The position numbers and the translations under genes were made by a program. From CF-161 sp035259145 (GTDB taxonomy: Bacteria > Chloroflexota > Dormibacteria > Dormibacterales > Dormibacteraceae), in the NCBI GenBank assembly GCA_035259145.1, contig DATFWQ010000103.1:1-14750 (forward strand): a stretch of DNA of 14,750 bases, given 5' to 3'. Below, in pieces: positions 1 to 9,748 of this stretch. Within the stretch, counting starts at the first letter, position 1. Every line of letters begins with the position of its first letter. The notes under the pieces were generated by a model. The model was not told where the DNA came from and did no database searches. It was given only the letters and a program-made list of their open reading frames with translations.

Positions 1-1
1 G

Positions 2-595
2 GAGGTCATCGCCTATCACGAGGTCGGGCACGCGCTGGTGATGAAGGCGCTGCCGCTCTGCGACCCCGTGCACAAGGTCTCCATCATCAGCCGGGGCATG
101 GCGCTGGGCTGGACGCTGAGCCTCCCGGAGGAGGACAAGTATCTCGTCAGCAGGGAAGAGCTGAAGCAGAAGATTGCGGGCATCATGGGCGGTCGCGCCT
201 CCGAGGAGATCGTCTTCGGTGACGTGACCAGCGGCGCCGAGAACGACATCCAGCGCGCGACCCAACTGGCGAGGCGAATGGTGACCCAGTGGGGCATGAG
301 CGACAAAGTCGGCACTGTGATGATGGGCCACAAGGAGGAGCTCGTCTTTCTTGGACGCGACCTCGGAGAGCAGCGCAACTATTCGGAAGAGGTGGCAGCT
401 CAGATCGACGACGAGATCAAGCGGCTGGTGAGCGAGGCTTACGAGAACGCCAAGAGAATCCTCTCGGACCTCCGCACCAAGATGGACGCCGTTGTGGAGC
501 GGCTGAAGGTCGAAGAAACGATCGACGCTGCACAGCTCGACGCCATCCTGGACGCCAGCCCCCAGACTGGTGCGGCCGCTCAGGTGGTCAGTTAA
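2..595 (+). CDS. ftsH: ATP-dependent zinc metalloprotease FtsH, C-terminal protease domain (5' partial)
   Basis: This is the protease end of FtsH, a membrane-anchored AAA+ hexamer that degrades damaged membrane proteins and short-lived regulators. The reading frame is open from base 2 and the gene begins outside the window. The first codons already give the M41 zinc motif HEVGH (bases 17-31): its two His bind zinc and its Glu is the catalytic base. The third zinc ligand is the Asp in GAENDIQRAT (Asp codon 245-247). Other family landmarks are GGRASEEIVFGDVTSGAEND, LARRMVTQWGMS and VFLGRDL, followed by the helical C-terminal region and the ETIDAAQLDAIL segment. The AAA+ ATPase and the transmembrane N-terminus are not present because of the window edge, not because of a break. 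It ends in a short Ala/Gln-rich tail and TAA. No strong terminator follows it. Confidence 0.97.
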   Translation, partial: EVIAYHEVGHALVMKALPLCDPVHKVSIISRGMALGWTLSLPEEDKYLVSREELKQKIAGIMGGRASEEIVFGDVTSGAENDIQRATQLARRMVTQWGMSDKVGTVMMGHKEELVFLGRDLGEQRNYSEEVAAQIDDEIKRLVSEAYENAKRILSDLRTKMDAVVERLKVEETIDAAQLDAILDASPQTGAAAQVVS

Positions 596-767
596 GAGTC
601 ACTAAGCGCCTGCTCAGGTCCTGACAGGAAGTTTCGGGATCGGGGCCATCCGAAGCCCAGCGCTGGACCGCAGACGCCGTCCAGACCTCACACGGAACCG
701 CTGACAGTCCTCGCGAGTGGCTTTTCACGTGAGGCACGATGAAGTTGCGGACGTTCAGTTCCGCCCT

Positions 768-776
768 TGGTATCAT
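768..776 (+). promoter_or_regulatory. Candidate extended -10 promoter for the S1-domain gene
   Basis: The bases TGGTATCAT match an extended -10 element (TGn followed by a TATAAT-like hexamer). They lie about 73 bp before the proposed TTG start of the S1 gene, within the 253-bp ftsH-S1 gap (596-848). A -35-like TTGCGG at 745-750 is 20 bp upstream, longer than the usual 16-18, so the extended -10 would have to carry recognition. The rest of the gap shows only short palindromes (CCAGCGCTGG at 657-666, CACGTG at 728-733 region) and no clear terminator. This is inferred from sequence only. Confidence 0.35.
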
Positions 777-848
777 GTGGCACTGTTTTGGCGGCGGCTC
801 TGTTGACGACCAAGACCCACCCAATAACTCCAAGGGGGCCCTATTAGT

Positions 849-1958
849 TTGTCCGATGAAGCGAGCGCGGTCATGACCGAGGAGAAGGAGTTCTCGGCGA
901 TGACCATGGAGGATTTCCTTCTCGCCGACGAGGAGGCGTTCGGTACTCCCAAGCACGGCGACATCGTCGACGGCGTCGTTGTGCGAGTCGATGCCGACGA
1001 GGTCCTGGTCGACATCGGCGCCAAGGCGGAAGGGATCATTTCCGGAAAGGAGCTCGGCTTCCGGGGCGACCCCGACATGGAGCTGTCGCCTGGCGACGTC
1101 ATCAAGGTCTACGTCCTGCAGCCCGAGAACGAAGAGGGCAACGTCGTCCTCAGCCGACGGCGGGCGCTGGCGGAGACCACCTGGATCACGGCGGCCGACA
1201 AGCAGGATTCGGGCGAGGTGATCGAGGCGGAGGTCCGAGAGCAGAACAAGGGCGGCCTGATCGTCAACGTCCTGGGCCTGCGCGGATTCCTGCCCTCGAG
1301 CCAGGTTGGGCGGACCGTCTCAGGAACACTGGAGACGCTCGTCGGCCATCGGATTCCAGTCAAGGTGCTGGAAGTCAACCGCAAGCGCAACCGGCTGATC
1401 GTCAGCCAGAAGGCGGCGGAGGACGAGGACCGGGCTCGCCGCCGCGAAGACCTGTTCAGCAGGATCCAGGTCGGAGACGTGGTCTCCGGCACCGTGTCAG
1501 GCCTGACCAGCTACGGGGCCTTTGTCGACATCGGCGGGGCCGACGGGCTGATCCACATCTCGGAGCTGTCTTGGGATCGCGTCAGCCGGGTCACCGACGT
1601 GCTCGAGGTGGGGCAGCTGGTTGAGGTTAAGGTCATCAAGCTGGACGCGGACCAGAACCGCATCTCCCTCAGCCTGCGCCAGCTCCAGCAGGATCCGTGG
1701 GAGCGCTTCATGAACGCCGTGCCAGTGGGCTCGATAGTGAACGGCACGGTGACCAAGACCAAGAAGTACGGCGCCTTCCTGCAGGTGATGAGCGGCATCG
1801 AAGGGCTGCTCCACATCTCAGAGCTGAGCTGGGACCACGTCGACCGGACTGAGGATGTGCTCAAAGTGGGGGAGGAGGTCCAGGTCAAGGTGATCGGGAT
1901 CGACACCGCCCGCCGGCGGGTATCGCTCAGCCTGAAACAGCTTTCCGGTTCACGGTAG
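849..1958 (+). CDS. rpsA: 30S ribosomal protein S1-like protein, four S1 RNA-binding domains
   Basis: This 369-residue protein consists almost entirely of four S1 (OB-fold) RNA-binding domains, at about residues 35-105, 120-188, 206-277 and 291-364. Domains 3 and 4 are the most canonical, with YGAFVDIGGADGLIHISELS and YGAFLQVMSGIEGLLHISEL, each closing with an R(I/V)SLSL strand. Domain 2 is more divergent (GGLIVNVLGLRGFLPSSQV), as in the ribosome-binding half of bS1. An acidic stretch of about 30 residues precedes domain 1. Proteobacterial S1 has six domains; four-domain forms are usual in Gram-positive bacteria and relatives. The expected role is binding mRNA at the 30S subunit and helping initiation. 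The start is TTG at 849, with AGGGGGC (833-838) about 10 nt upstream; the ATG at 873 lacks a ribosome binding site. Whether it is true bS1 or a related S1 protein cannot be settled by sequence reading alone. Confidence 0.93.
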   Translation: MSDEASAVMTEEKEFSAMTMEDFLLADEEAFGTPKHGDIVDGVVVRVDADEVLVDIGAKAEGIISGKELGFRGDPDMELSPGDVIKVYVLQPENEEGNVVLSRRRALAETTWITAADKQDSGEVIEAEVREQNKGGLIVNVLGLRGFLPSSQVGRTVSGTLETLVGHRIPVKVLEVNRKRNRLIVSQKAAEDEDRARRREDLFSRIQVGDVVSGTVSGLTSYGAFVDIGGADGLIHISELSWDRVSRVTDVLEVGQLVEVKVIKLDADQNRISLSLRQLQQDPWERFMNAVPVGSIVNGTVTKTKKYGAFLQVMSGIEGLLHISELSWDHVDRTEDVLKVGEEVQVKVIGIDTARRRVSLSLKQLSGSR

Positions 1959-3458
1959 CCGCCGGCCTAGGCGCTGCCTGGCTTCCACGTCGTACGGGTA
2001 ACGTTCGAGGGCCTGGCGATAAGCGGCGGTCGCAGCGTCCCGGTGCCCGGCCTCGGCCTCGGCATCGCCGAGCGCCACGTACGTGGAGGGGTCCGGATCC
2101 CCTAGCGCCGCCGCTCGGCGCAGGCTCGCCAGGCTCCCCTGGGCCACCAGGTAGCGGGGCTGCCATGGATCGAGGACAGCGGCCTGGTCTGGACGGCCCG
2201 CGTAATACCACAGGTCGGCTGCCATCGGCACGAGAGCCGCGAAGAGCGCCACTGTGGCGATGCCGGTGGCTGCAACCGTTCGTACCGGCGAGGCGTCCGC
2301 CATCACCTGTGAAGTTCCTGGTGGGCCGGCCCATCCCGCGCCGGCGAGCAGCCAGAAGGCCGCGGCTGCAGGCGCCCAGTCAAAGTTCAGCAGCACCGAT
2401 GTCAGGTATGCGGCCGCGGCACCGGCCAGACCGGCCGTGCCTGGCAGCACTCGCCCGCGCCACATGCCCAGCCACCAGACGCCGAACAGCCACGCGCAGG
2501 CCGCCAGGCCCAGCATCCCCTGGGTGGCGGTGAGGTCAAGGGGCATGGAATGGGCGCGGTCGATGTTGCTTCCTGCCACCCAGTCGGCGGTCTGATGCCG
2601 GCCGAATACAAGCCCCATGGTGTCCGGGCCCCAGCCTGTAACCGGCCGCTCCGCGATGACCGAGATCGAGTCACGCCAGATGCCGAGGCGAAAGCCGGGG
2701 GGATCGCTGTTCAGGTTGCGCAGCGGGCTGATCAGGACGAGGCCGGCGGCGATGGCGAGCGCGAGCGCGGTTGCAGCCAGCGCCCCTGGCAGCTGCTTCG
2801 GCCGGGCGGCGAAGACAGCCAGGACGCAGATGCCGGCCAGAGCGCCCAGCCAGCCACTTCTAGAGGTGCTGACCGCCAGACCACCGCCACAGACCACCGC
2901 CAGAGCCAGCCAGGCTCTGGCCTCGGGGGTCCAGCGAGGTCGATGCCCTGTAAATCTGGCCGGCCGGCTGCGCCTCCAGGCCATGTCCAGCGCCAGCGGC
3001 ACGGCCATGGCTAGCAGCGCGCCAAGCAGATTGGGCTGCCCGAGATTGCCGTCTGCTCGGGGCAGCGCGTGCGTCATGGCCTGGAACAGCGCCTCCACGG
3101 CGGCCAGGGCGCATCCGACCACAAATGCCGCCATAGTCCGCTCACGCTCGCCGACCCACACCGCGCCGCAGAAGAGTCCCAGGTAGGCCAGGCGCATGGG
3201 CAGAGACTCGTAGCGGCCGTAGGTTCCGACCAGCGACACGCTTGGGGCTACGGAGAAGGCGGCCGCCACGACCGCCGCCACGGCCACTGCCAGGACCGGC
3301 AACCGGAGCGCTCCGAGGGAGCGGCGGCCGGCCACGAGGCCGGCGGCCGTGAGCAGCCCACCGCCGGCGAGCCCCAGGCTTGCGCGAGGGAGGACGTAAG
3401 CGTCCACTGAAATGGGTATGAAGAGCGTGGGCACCAGGAGAGCGATTGCGGGAGGCAC
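1950..3458 (-). CDS. O-antigen ligase/polymerase-like (Wzy_C family) membrane protein with C-terminal TPR
   Basis: This is a 502-residue polytopic membrane protein with roughly a dozen hydrophobic segments between residues 1 and 415. Landmarks of the O-antigen ligase/Wzy superfamily (Wzy_C, PF04932) appear in order: GTYGRYESLP (78-87), NLGQPNLLG (138-146), STSRSGWLG (197-205), WRDSISVIAERPVTGWGPDT (261-280) and AHSMPLDLTATQG (302-314). Such proteins join lipid-linked glycans to an acceptor or polymerise them on the outer face of the membrane. The tail (about 456-499) has one clear TPR-type helix pair, VALGDAEAEAGHRDAATAAYRQAL, here split by reading as VALGDAEAEAGH then RDAATAAYRQAL. The fusion to TPR is known in bacterial members. 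The start used is GTG at 3458; the frame stays open to about 3530 without another canonical start, and the ribosome binding site is weak. The stop overlaps the S1 stop by 9 bp. The substrate is unknown. Confidence 0.87.
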   Translation of the reverse strand: MPPAIALLVPTLFIPISVDAYVLPRASLGLAGGGLLTAAGLVAGRRSLGALRLPVLAVAVAAVVAAAFSVAPSVSLVGTYGRYESLPMRLAYLGLFCGAVWVGERERTMAAFVVGCALAAVEALFQAMTHALPRADGNLGQPNLLGALLAMAVPLALDMAWRRSRPARFTGHRPRWTPEARAWLALAVVCGGGLAVSTSRSGWLGALAGICVLAVFAARPKQLPGALAATALALAIAAGLVLISPLRNLNSDPPGFRLGIWRDSISVIAERPVTGWGPDTMGLVFGRHQTADWVAGSNIDRAHSMPLDLTATQGMLGLAACAWLFGVWWLGMWRGRVLPGTAGLAGAAAAYLTSVLLNFDWAPAAAAFWLLAGAGWAGPPGTSQVMADASPVRTVAATGIATVALFAALVPMAADLWYYAGRPDQAAVLDPWQPRYLVAQGSLASLRRAAALGDPDPSTYVALGDAEAEAGHRDAATAAYRQALERYPYDVEARQRLGRRLP

Positions 3459-3529
3459 CCACCGGGCGGCCTGCTCGATGCCAGGCCAAAAGACACGCTC
3501 TCTGGGGAAATTTGAGGCCAGGATCGGGC

Positions 3530-3537
3530 GTTATAGT
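3530..3537. promoter_or_regulatory. Candidate shared, divergent -10 element for clpC and the ligase-like gene
   Basis: The bases GTTATAGT read as a -10 hexamer TATAGT (3532-3537) towards clpC and as TATAAC (3535-3530) on the other strand towards the O-antigen ligase-like gene. Each matches the consensus at five of six positions. Neither has a good -35 at the usual spacing. Read rightwards it would give a clpC leader of about 80 nt. I see no CIRCE element, CtsR heptads or HAIR-like inverted repeat in this gap, so heat-shock control is not visible. Low confidence. Confidence 0.33.
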
Positions 3538-3606
3538 AGGTGACGGGGGGCCTGACCGGAGGTCCCCGACCCTGGATTGAGGAGGTGTCCGTCCAACCAG
3601 TCCGGC

Positions 3607-3612
3607 AGGAGG
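3607..3612 (+). promoter_or_regulatory. Ribosome binding site that decides the clpC start
   Basis: AGGAGG, a perfect Shine-Dalgarno core, lies 9 nt before the TTG at 3622. That TTG makes the protein begin MYPFERFTERAKKVL, closely matching known ClpC N-termini, which start just before FxRFTxxA. The longer reading from TTG 3577 has only GGAGG at 3558-3562, about 14 nt away, and adds 15 residues unlike the family. Confidence 0.75.
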
Positions 3613-3621
3613 AAGCCGAAT

Positions 3622-6111
<2,490 letters not shown>

Positions 6112-6132
6112 CGGTGAGGCGCGCGTCTCCGA

Positions 6133-6165
6133 AGAGGGCCGCGAGGTCTGGCCTCGCGGCCCTTT
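6133..6165 (+). terminator. Intrinsic terminator after clpC
   Basis: GGGCCGCGAGG (6136-6146) and CCTCGCGGCCC (6152-6162) form a perfect 11-bp GC-rich stem around a 5-nt loop (TCTGG). One more A-U pair extends it, and it is followed by TTTCCTCCT. The T-run is short, as is common in high-GC genomes. It begins about 22 bp after the clpC stop and should separate clpC from the next gene. Confidence 0.85.
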
Positions 6166-6241
6166 CCTCCTGTCCGCCTCGGCTCGACTGTAGGGCTCGC
6201 GTCTCCCGCGTTCATAGCCGGCCGTAGATGGTGGGTGGTCA

Positions 6242-6802
6242 ATGGCCAGGCTGATCTACCTGGCGATCATGTCGCTGGATGGCTACATAGCGGACGAGGA
6301 GGGCAACTTCGACTGGGCTGAGCCGGACGAAGAGGTGCACACCTTCGTCAACGACCTGGTGCGGCCGGTCGGTACCTACCTCTACGGGCGCCGGATGTAC
6401 GACGTGATGGTCGTCTGGGAGACCTTGGACACCCTCGCGGACCAGCCGCCCGTCATGCTGGACTTCGCACAGACATGGCAGGCGGCCGACAAGATCGTGT
6501 ACTCCAGGACGCTGGATAAGGTATCAAGCGCCCGGACGCGGATCGAGCGAGATTTCGACACAGAGGCGGTCAGGCAGATGAAAGCGTCGGGGGAACGTGA
6601 CATCGCCGTGGCCGGCCCTGACCTCGCCGCCCAGGCGATCAGGTCCGGGTTGGTCGACGAGTACCAGCTGTTCATCGTGCCCACAGTGGTGGGAGGCGGC
6701 AAACGGTCCCTCCCCGACAATGTCCGCGTGCAGCTCGAACTGCTGGACCAACGCCGTTTCGGCAGCGGCGTGGTTTACCTCCGCTACCGCACCCGGACCT
6801 GA
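6242..6802 (+). CDS. Dihydrofolate reductase family protein (RibD C-terminal domain-like)
   Basis: This 186-residue single-domain protein has the RibD_C/DHFR-like reductase fold. Its N-terminus, LAIMSLDGYIA (about 7-17), is the hallmark strand of this group. It is followed by LYGRRMYDVM (47-56), where NADPH-binding residues lie, and by VAGPDLAAQAIRSGLVDEY (123-141) and FIVPTVVGGGK (144-154), typical of YyaP/YwjB-type proteins. These are NADPH-dependent reductases of largely unknown substrate; a role in folate or riboflavin synthesis should not be assumed. It starts at ATG 6242 with a G-rich GGTGGGTGG stretch just upstream. It is separated from clpC by a terminator and is convergent with the DUF4328 pair, so it is probably monocistronic. 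No clear terminator is visible in 6803-6917; only a 4-bp GCGG/CCGC hairpin is seen at about 6815-6827. Confidence 0.9.
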   Translation: MARLIYLAIMSLDGYIADEEGNFDWAEPDEEVHTFVNDLVRPVGTYLYGRRMYDVMVVWETLDTLADQPPVMLDFAQTWQAADKIVYSRTLDKVSSARTRIERDFDTEAVRQMKASGERDIAVAGPDLAAQAIRSGLVDEYQLFIVPTVVGGGKRSLPDNVRVQLELLDQRRFGSGVVYLRYRTRT

Positions 6803-6917
6803 CGAGACGGCGTTCTGCGGACCAACCGCCGGCGGGGGTGCCCGTTCACGAGCGCCGATCAGGGCCACCGCCCGGCACTTGGCCCACTCGCGTCACACGA
6901 TGGCTCTCGCTGACGGC

Positions 6918-7529
6918 TCACGACAGGGCGGCCGCCCGCCGGGTCTGCCCGCGCGTTATCAGGTGCACGATCGAGATGAAAAGCGCGCCGGCGCCCGCCA
7001 TCAGGCCGGTGGAGATGAGATCCACGTACCCGTGCCATGGGAGGCGGCCGTTTGTTACCAACAGCACCCACGCAGCGAGCCACGCGACCCACCAGGCGGC
7101 CACCAGGGCCGCGTTCCATCGTTCTCCGGGTCTGGAGGCGGCCCAGACGTCGCGCACAGCCACGTAGGGAAGGACGAGGTTGGCGATCGGAACGAACCAG
7201 CAGGCTGCTGCCCATGCGGGCGAGAAGTGTCCCCGGCTGCCCAGGGCCGGCAGGTTTCGGTAGCAGCGGTGCATCCACATCGGCACGGCGAGGGCGGCAC
7301 CCAGCAGTCCCAGATAAGCCAGCAGCGTGCCTCCTCCCAGTGCCACGACGGCGACCAGGGCGACCGGGCTTCGCACGGGCACAGTGATCGGCGGCCCCAA
7401 CGCCGCCTGGACCGCGAGCATTGCGAAGCCGGCGGTGGACTGAGCCACCAGCGCGATGGAGGCGTCGGCGCGGGCAGCGGCTGGCTCGTACGGCCGAGCC
7501 CAGGCTGGCGCGGACGCGGCCAGCGACAT
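6918..7529 (-). CDS. DUF4328 domain membrane protein (second of tandem pair)
   Basis: This 203-residue protein has about five or six hydrophobic segments and the DUF4328 signature: MWMHRCYRNLPALGS (84-98), then SPAWAAACWFVPIANLVLPY (103-122) and VRDVWAAS. The function of the family is unknown; it is a membrane protein group common in Actinomycetota and relatives. The start is ATG 7529, with AAGGA about 8 nt upstream, a good assignment. It lies 38 bp downstream of a second DUF4328 gene on the same strand and is probably cotranscribed with it. The two share the MWMHR..RNL.ALG and SP..A...WF.P.AN...P cores but little else, which suggests an old duplication. Unlike its neighbour it has no N-terminal DGxxW-type motif. 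Confidence 0.87.
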   Translation of the reverse strand: MSLAASAPAWARPYEPAAARADASIALVAQSTAGFAMLAVQAALGPPITVPVRSPVALVAVVALGGGTLLAYLGLLGAALAVPMWMHRCYRNLPALGSRGHFSPAWAAACWFVPIANLVLPYVAVRDVWAASRPGERWNAALVAAWWVAWLAAWVLLVTNGRLPWHGYVDLISTGLMAGAGALFISIVHLITRGQTRRAAALS

Positions 7530-7567
7530 GCGCCAATCCTTTCACCCGCCGGGCGGGCGCGCAACCG

Positions 7568-8308
7568 CTAATGGGTCAGGCCGGCCCTGGCGTCCTGTGC
7601 ACGCGCGACCTCTCGCAGGACCGGTATGACCAGCGCCCAGGAAAGCATCCAGGCCGACTCGGCAGCAACGACGAGGGCAAGTGCTATGGCGTCTAGGCCG
7701 GTCGTTGCGATGAGAACCACGGTGAACAGAGCTGCGAAGAGCCAGGCCTGGAGCATGGACGCCCACGAGACCCATATGAACGGCGAATCCGGCTTTCCGC
7801 GGGCAAACCTCTCGAGTTCGTCAAGTGCGGAGAAGGGGATGAAGAGGTTGGCCAGGGGTATGAACCAGCCACCGGCGGCCAATCCGGGGGACCAGCGCAG
7901 GCCCTCGGCACCCAGCGCGCGAAGGTTGCGGTTGCTGCGATGCATCCACATCGGGATGGTGATGGCGCCCCCGAGCAGGCCTCCGAACAGGAGCAGGTCG
8001 CCGGGCAACGAAAGTACAGCCGACCCGGCTGTGACCGCGCTCCCCGCGAGGCCGAGGGTTGCAGCCAACCTGACAAGCTGGCCGACCACCACGAGGAAGT
8101 ACCCAACCAGGGCGACGCCGATCACGATCGTTGCCGCCGTGGCCAGCGGCATCTCCGACACGAATCGGTGCGCCGATCCGGCCTTCGACGGGACGGGCTG
8201 CCACGCCAGCCCATCCCAGTACCAGCGCCGGTCCGGCGAGTACAACGGATCGCTGATATGGCCCTCCGCGCCGTAGTCTGCCACGGATCGCGGGATTGCC
8301 CTGGCCAA
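7568..8308 (-). CDS. DUF4328 domain membrane protein with N-terminal WYWDGLAWQ motif (first of tandem pair)
   Basis: This 246-residue protein begins with a short soluble part holding SPDRRWYWDGLAWQPV (24-39). That resembles the small Trp-rich WWDG.xW.P motifs found at the ends of many actinobacterial-type membrane proteins. A membrane domain with DUF4328 hallmarks follows: MWMHRSNRNLRALGA (120-134) and SPGLAAGGWFIPLANLFIPF (140-159). About five hydrophobic segments are visible. The function is unknown. The TTG start at 8308 has poor support: its only GA-rich stretch, GAAGGG, directly abuts the codon. GTG at 8284 (residue 9) is an alternative and would leave the WYWDG motif intact. The gene is divergent from the adenylate-forming ligase, with only 33 bp between the proposed starts, so promoters must overlap coding sequence or the starts lie further in. 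Confidence 0.85.
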   Translation of the reverse strand: MARAIPRSVADYGAEGHISDPLYSPDRRWYWDGLAWQPVPSKAGSAHRFVSEMPLATAATIVIGVALVGYFLVVVGQLVRLAATLGLAGSAVTAGSAVLSLPGDLLLFGGLLGGAITIPMWMHRSNRNLRALGAEGLRWSPGLAAGGWFIPLANLFIPFSALDELERFARGKPDSPFIWVSWASMLQAWLFAALFTVVLIATTGLDAIALALVVAAESAWMLSWALVIPVLREVARAQDARAGLTH

Positions 8309-8341
8309 CCCTTCGCTTGAGGCGTCTCCACAATGGATTGA

Positions 8342-9748
8342 GTGCCGGTTCCCTGCGTCCCCGTCAGCTACCTCGAGGACTGCGCGTCCAGGTGGCCCGA
8401 GCGGCCGGCCGTCCTGGATGCCGGTCGCGTGGTCTCATTCATCGAACTCCGCGACATGGTCCACGCTGCCGCGGCCGCGCTGAAGCTCGAGGGGGTGCGC
8501 CTAGGCTCGGTCGTCGCGGTTTCGCTGCCGAACATATGGGAGTACGTAGTGCTGGAGCTGGCGATCCCACTGCTCGGCGCGGTTGTAATGCCGCTGCCAC
8601 TCAGCCTCGGCAGCGTGGAGCGAGAATGGGCACTGGCCCGCTCAGGCGCCGGACTCGTGGTCGGGAAGACCGAGGCCGGCGGCCTCTGCTCGACTCGCTA
8701 CCAGGGCCGCGTCGACCCGGCCCCACCCGACCCGGGTCGAATCGTCGAGATCGCGCTCACCTCTGGAACGACTGGCCTGCCCAAGCTTGCCGCGCTCAGT
8801 GCCGGCGTCAAGCAGGCCACATTCGAAGGCTTCACGGGCGGGCTGCAGCTGAGCCGGCACGACCGCGTGCTGACGCTGTCCCCGCTGATGCAGGGAATCG
8901 GGGGGATGTGCCTTTACTGTGGGCGGCTGGGTGCCGCCATGGTCATGCTGCGCGAGCCTCGCTTCAGCGCCGATCACGCGCTGCGCGTGGCGACCGAGAC
9001 GCGCTCAACGCTCCTGGTCGGGGTGCCCACCAACGTGATCAGAATGCTGGATTCGCCTTCCCTCGCGACTGCTGACCTGGCCGCCGCTCGGTGCACCGCC
9101 GTCGCCGGCGCTCCAATGCCACCCGAGGTCGCGCGGGCCTGGGAGGAGCGCACCGGGTCGAGGATCTGCCTCTTCTACGGCACGATGGACGCCGGCCAGC
9201 TCGCGGTCGGTTCACCGAGTGATCCAATCGAGAAGCGCTGGACGACCGTGGGGAGGGTCCACGACTGCGCCGAGGCGATGATCACTCCAGACGGCGAGAT
9301 CTGCATGCGTGGGCCTACCGTCCAGGACCGCTACTGGGGCGAAGAGCGTGGTCCCTACGCCGAAGACGGCTGGGCCCACACCGGCGATCTTGGCTTCATC
9401 GACGAGGACGGCTATCTGCACGTATCCGGCCGGCTCAAGGACCTCATCATTCGGGGCGGCACCAACATCAGCCCGCACGAAGTCGAAGACGCTCTGCGGC
9501 TCCACCCGGGCGTGGCAGACGTTTGTGTGGTCGGACGGCCACACCGTGAGCTGGGGGAGGTTGTCCACGCGTTCGTGGTCGCGCGCACTCCTCTCGACGT
9601 CTCCGGGCTGCGTGAACACCTGGCGGCCATGGGCGTGGCCAGATTCAAGTGGCCGGAATCAGCCGCGCTGGTGAACGAGATCCCGCTGTCAGGTCCCGGG
9701 AAGGTCGACCGCCGGCGGCTTCGAGAGCGTGCTGCCCGGCTCGGGTGA
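8342..9748 (+). CDS. Class I adenylate-forming enzyme (acyl-/aryl-CoA ligase family)
   Basis: This 468-residue AMP-binding enzyme should activate a carboxylic acid as acyl-AMP and pass it to CoA or another thiol. Core motifs are intact: P-loop TSGTTGLPK (140-148), TGDL (347-350), hinge and strand GRLKDLIIRGGTNISPHEVE (363-382) and catalytic Lys454 in GPGKVDRR. The usual YGxTE motif is altered to FYGTMDAG (278-285), with Asp where Glu is normal. The N-terminal VAVSLPNIWEYVV and the C-terminal end slightly recall DhbE/EntE-type aryl-acid ligases, but I cannot name the substrate. At 468 residues it is shorter than the usual 500-550, mostly through a trimmed N-terminal half. The start is odd: an ATG at 8333 with GAGG 10 nt upstream is followed in frame by GAT and TGA, then GTG 8342. 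The gene overlaps the downstream hydrolase by 4 nt. Confidence 0.9.
   Translation: MPVPCVPVSYLEDCASRWPERPAVLDAGRVVSFIELRDMVHAAAAALKLEGVRLGSVVAVSLPNIWEYVVLELAIPLLGAVVMPLPLSLGSVEREWALARSGAGLVVGKTEAGGLCSTRYQGRVDPAPPDPGRIVEIALTSGTTGLPKLAALSAGVKQATFEGFTGGLQLSRHDRVLTLSPLMQGIGGMCLYCGRLGAAMVMLREPRFSADHALRVATETRSTLLVGVPTNVIRMLDSPSLATADLAAARCTAVAGAPMPPEVARAWEERTGSRICLFYGTMDAGQLAVGSPSDPIEKRWTTVGRVHDCAEAMITPDGEICMRGPTVQDRYWGEERGPYAEDGWAHTGDLGFIDEDGYLHVSGRLKDLIIRGGTNISPHEVEDALRLHPGVADVCVVGRPHRELGEVVHAFVVARTPLDVSGLREHLAAMGVARFKWPESAALVNEIPLSGPGKVDRRRLRERAARLG

Noticed and set aside
3459..3621. CIRCE, CtsR or similar heat-shock operator before clpC
   Set aside because: I looked for TTAGCACTC/GAGTGCTAA, tandem GGTCAAA heptads and a HAIR-type inverted repeat and found none.
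6803..6917. Possible terminator between the convergent reductase and DUF4328 genes
   Set aside because: Only a 4-bp hairpin without a T-run is present, too weak to call.
9649..9744. Upstream extension of the hydrolase from 9649
   Set aside because: It lies inside the ligase gene, adds Arg/Pro-rich residues with no family match, and the GTGA overlap at 9745 gives the right protein length.
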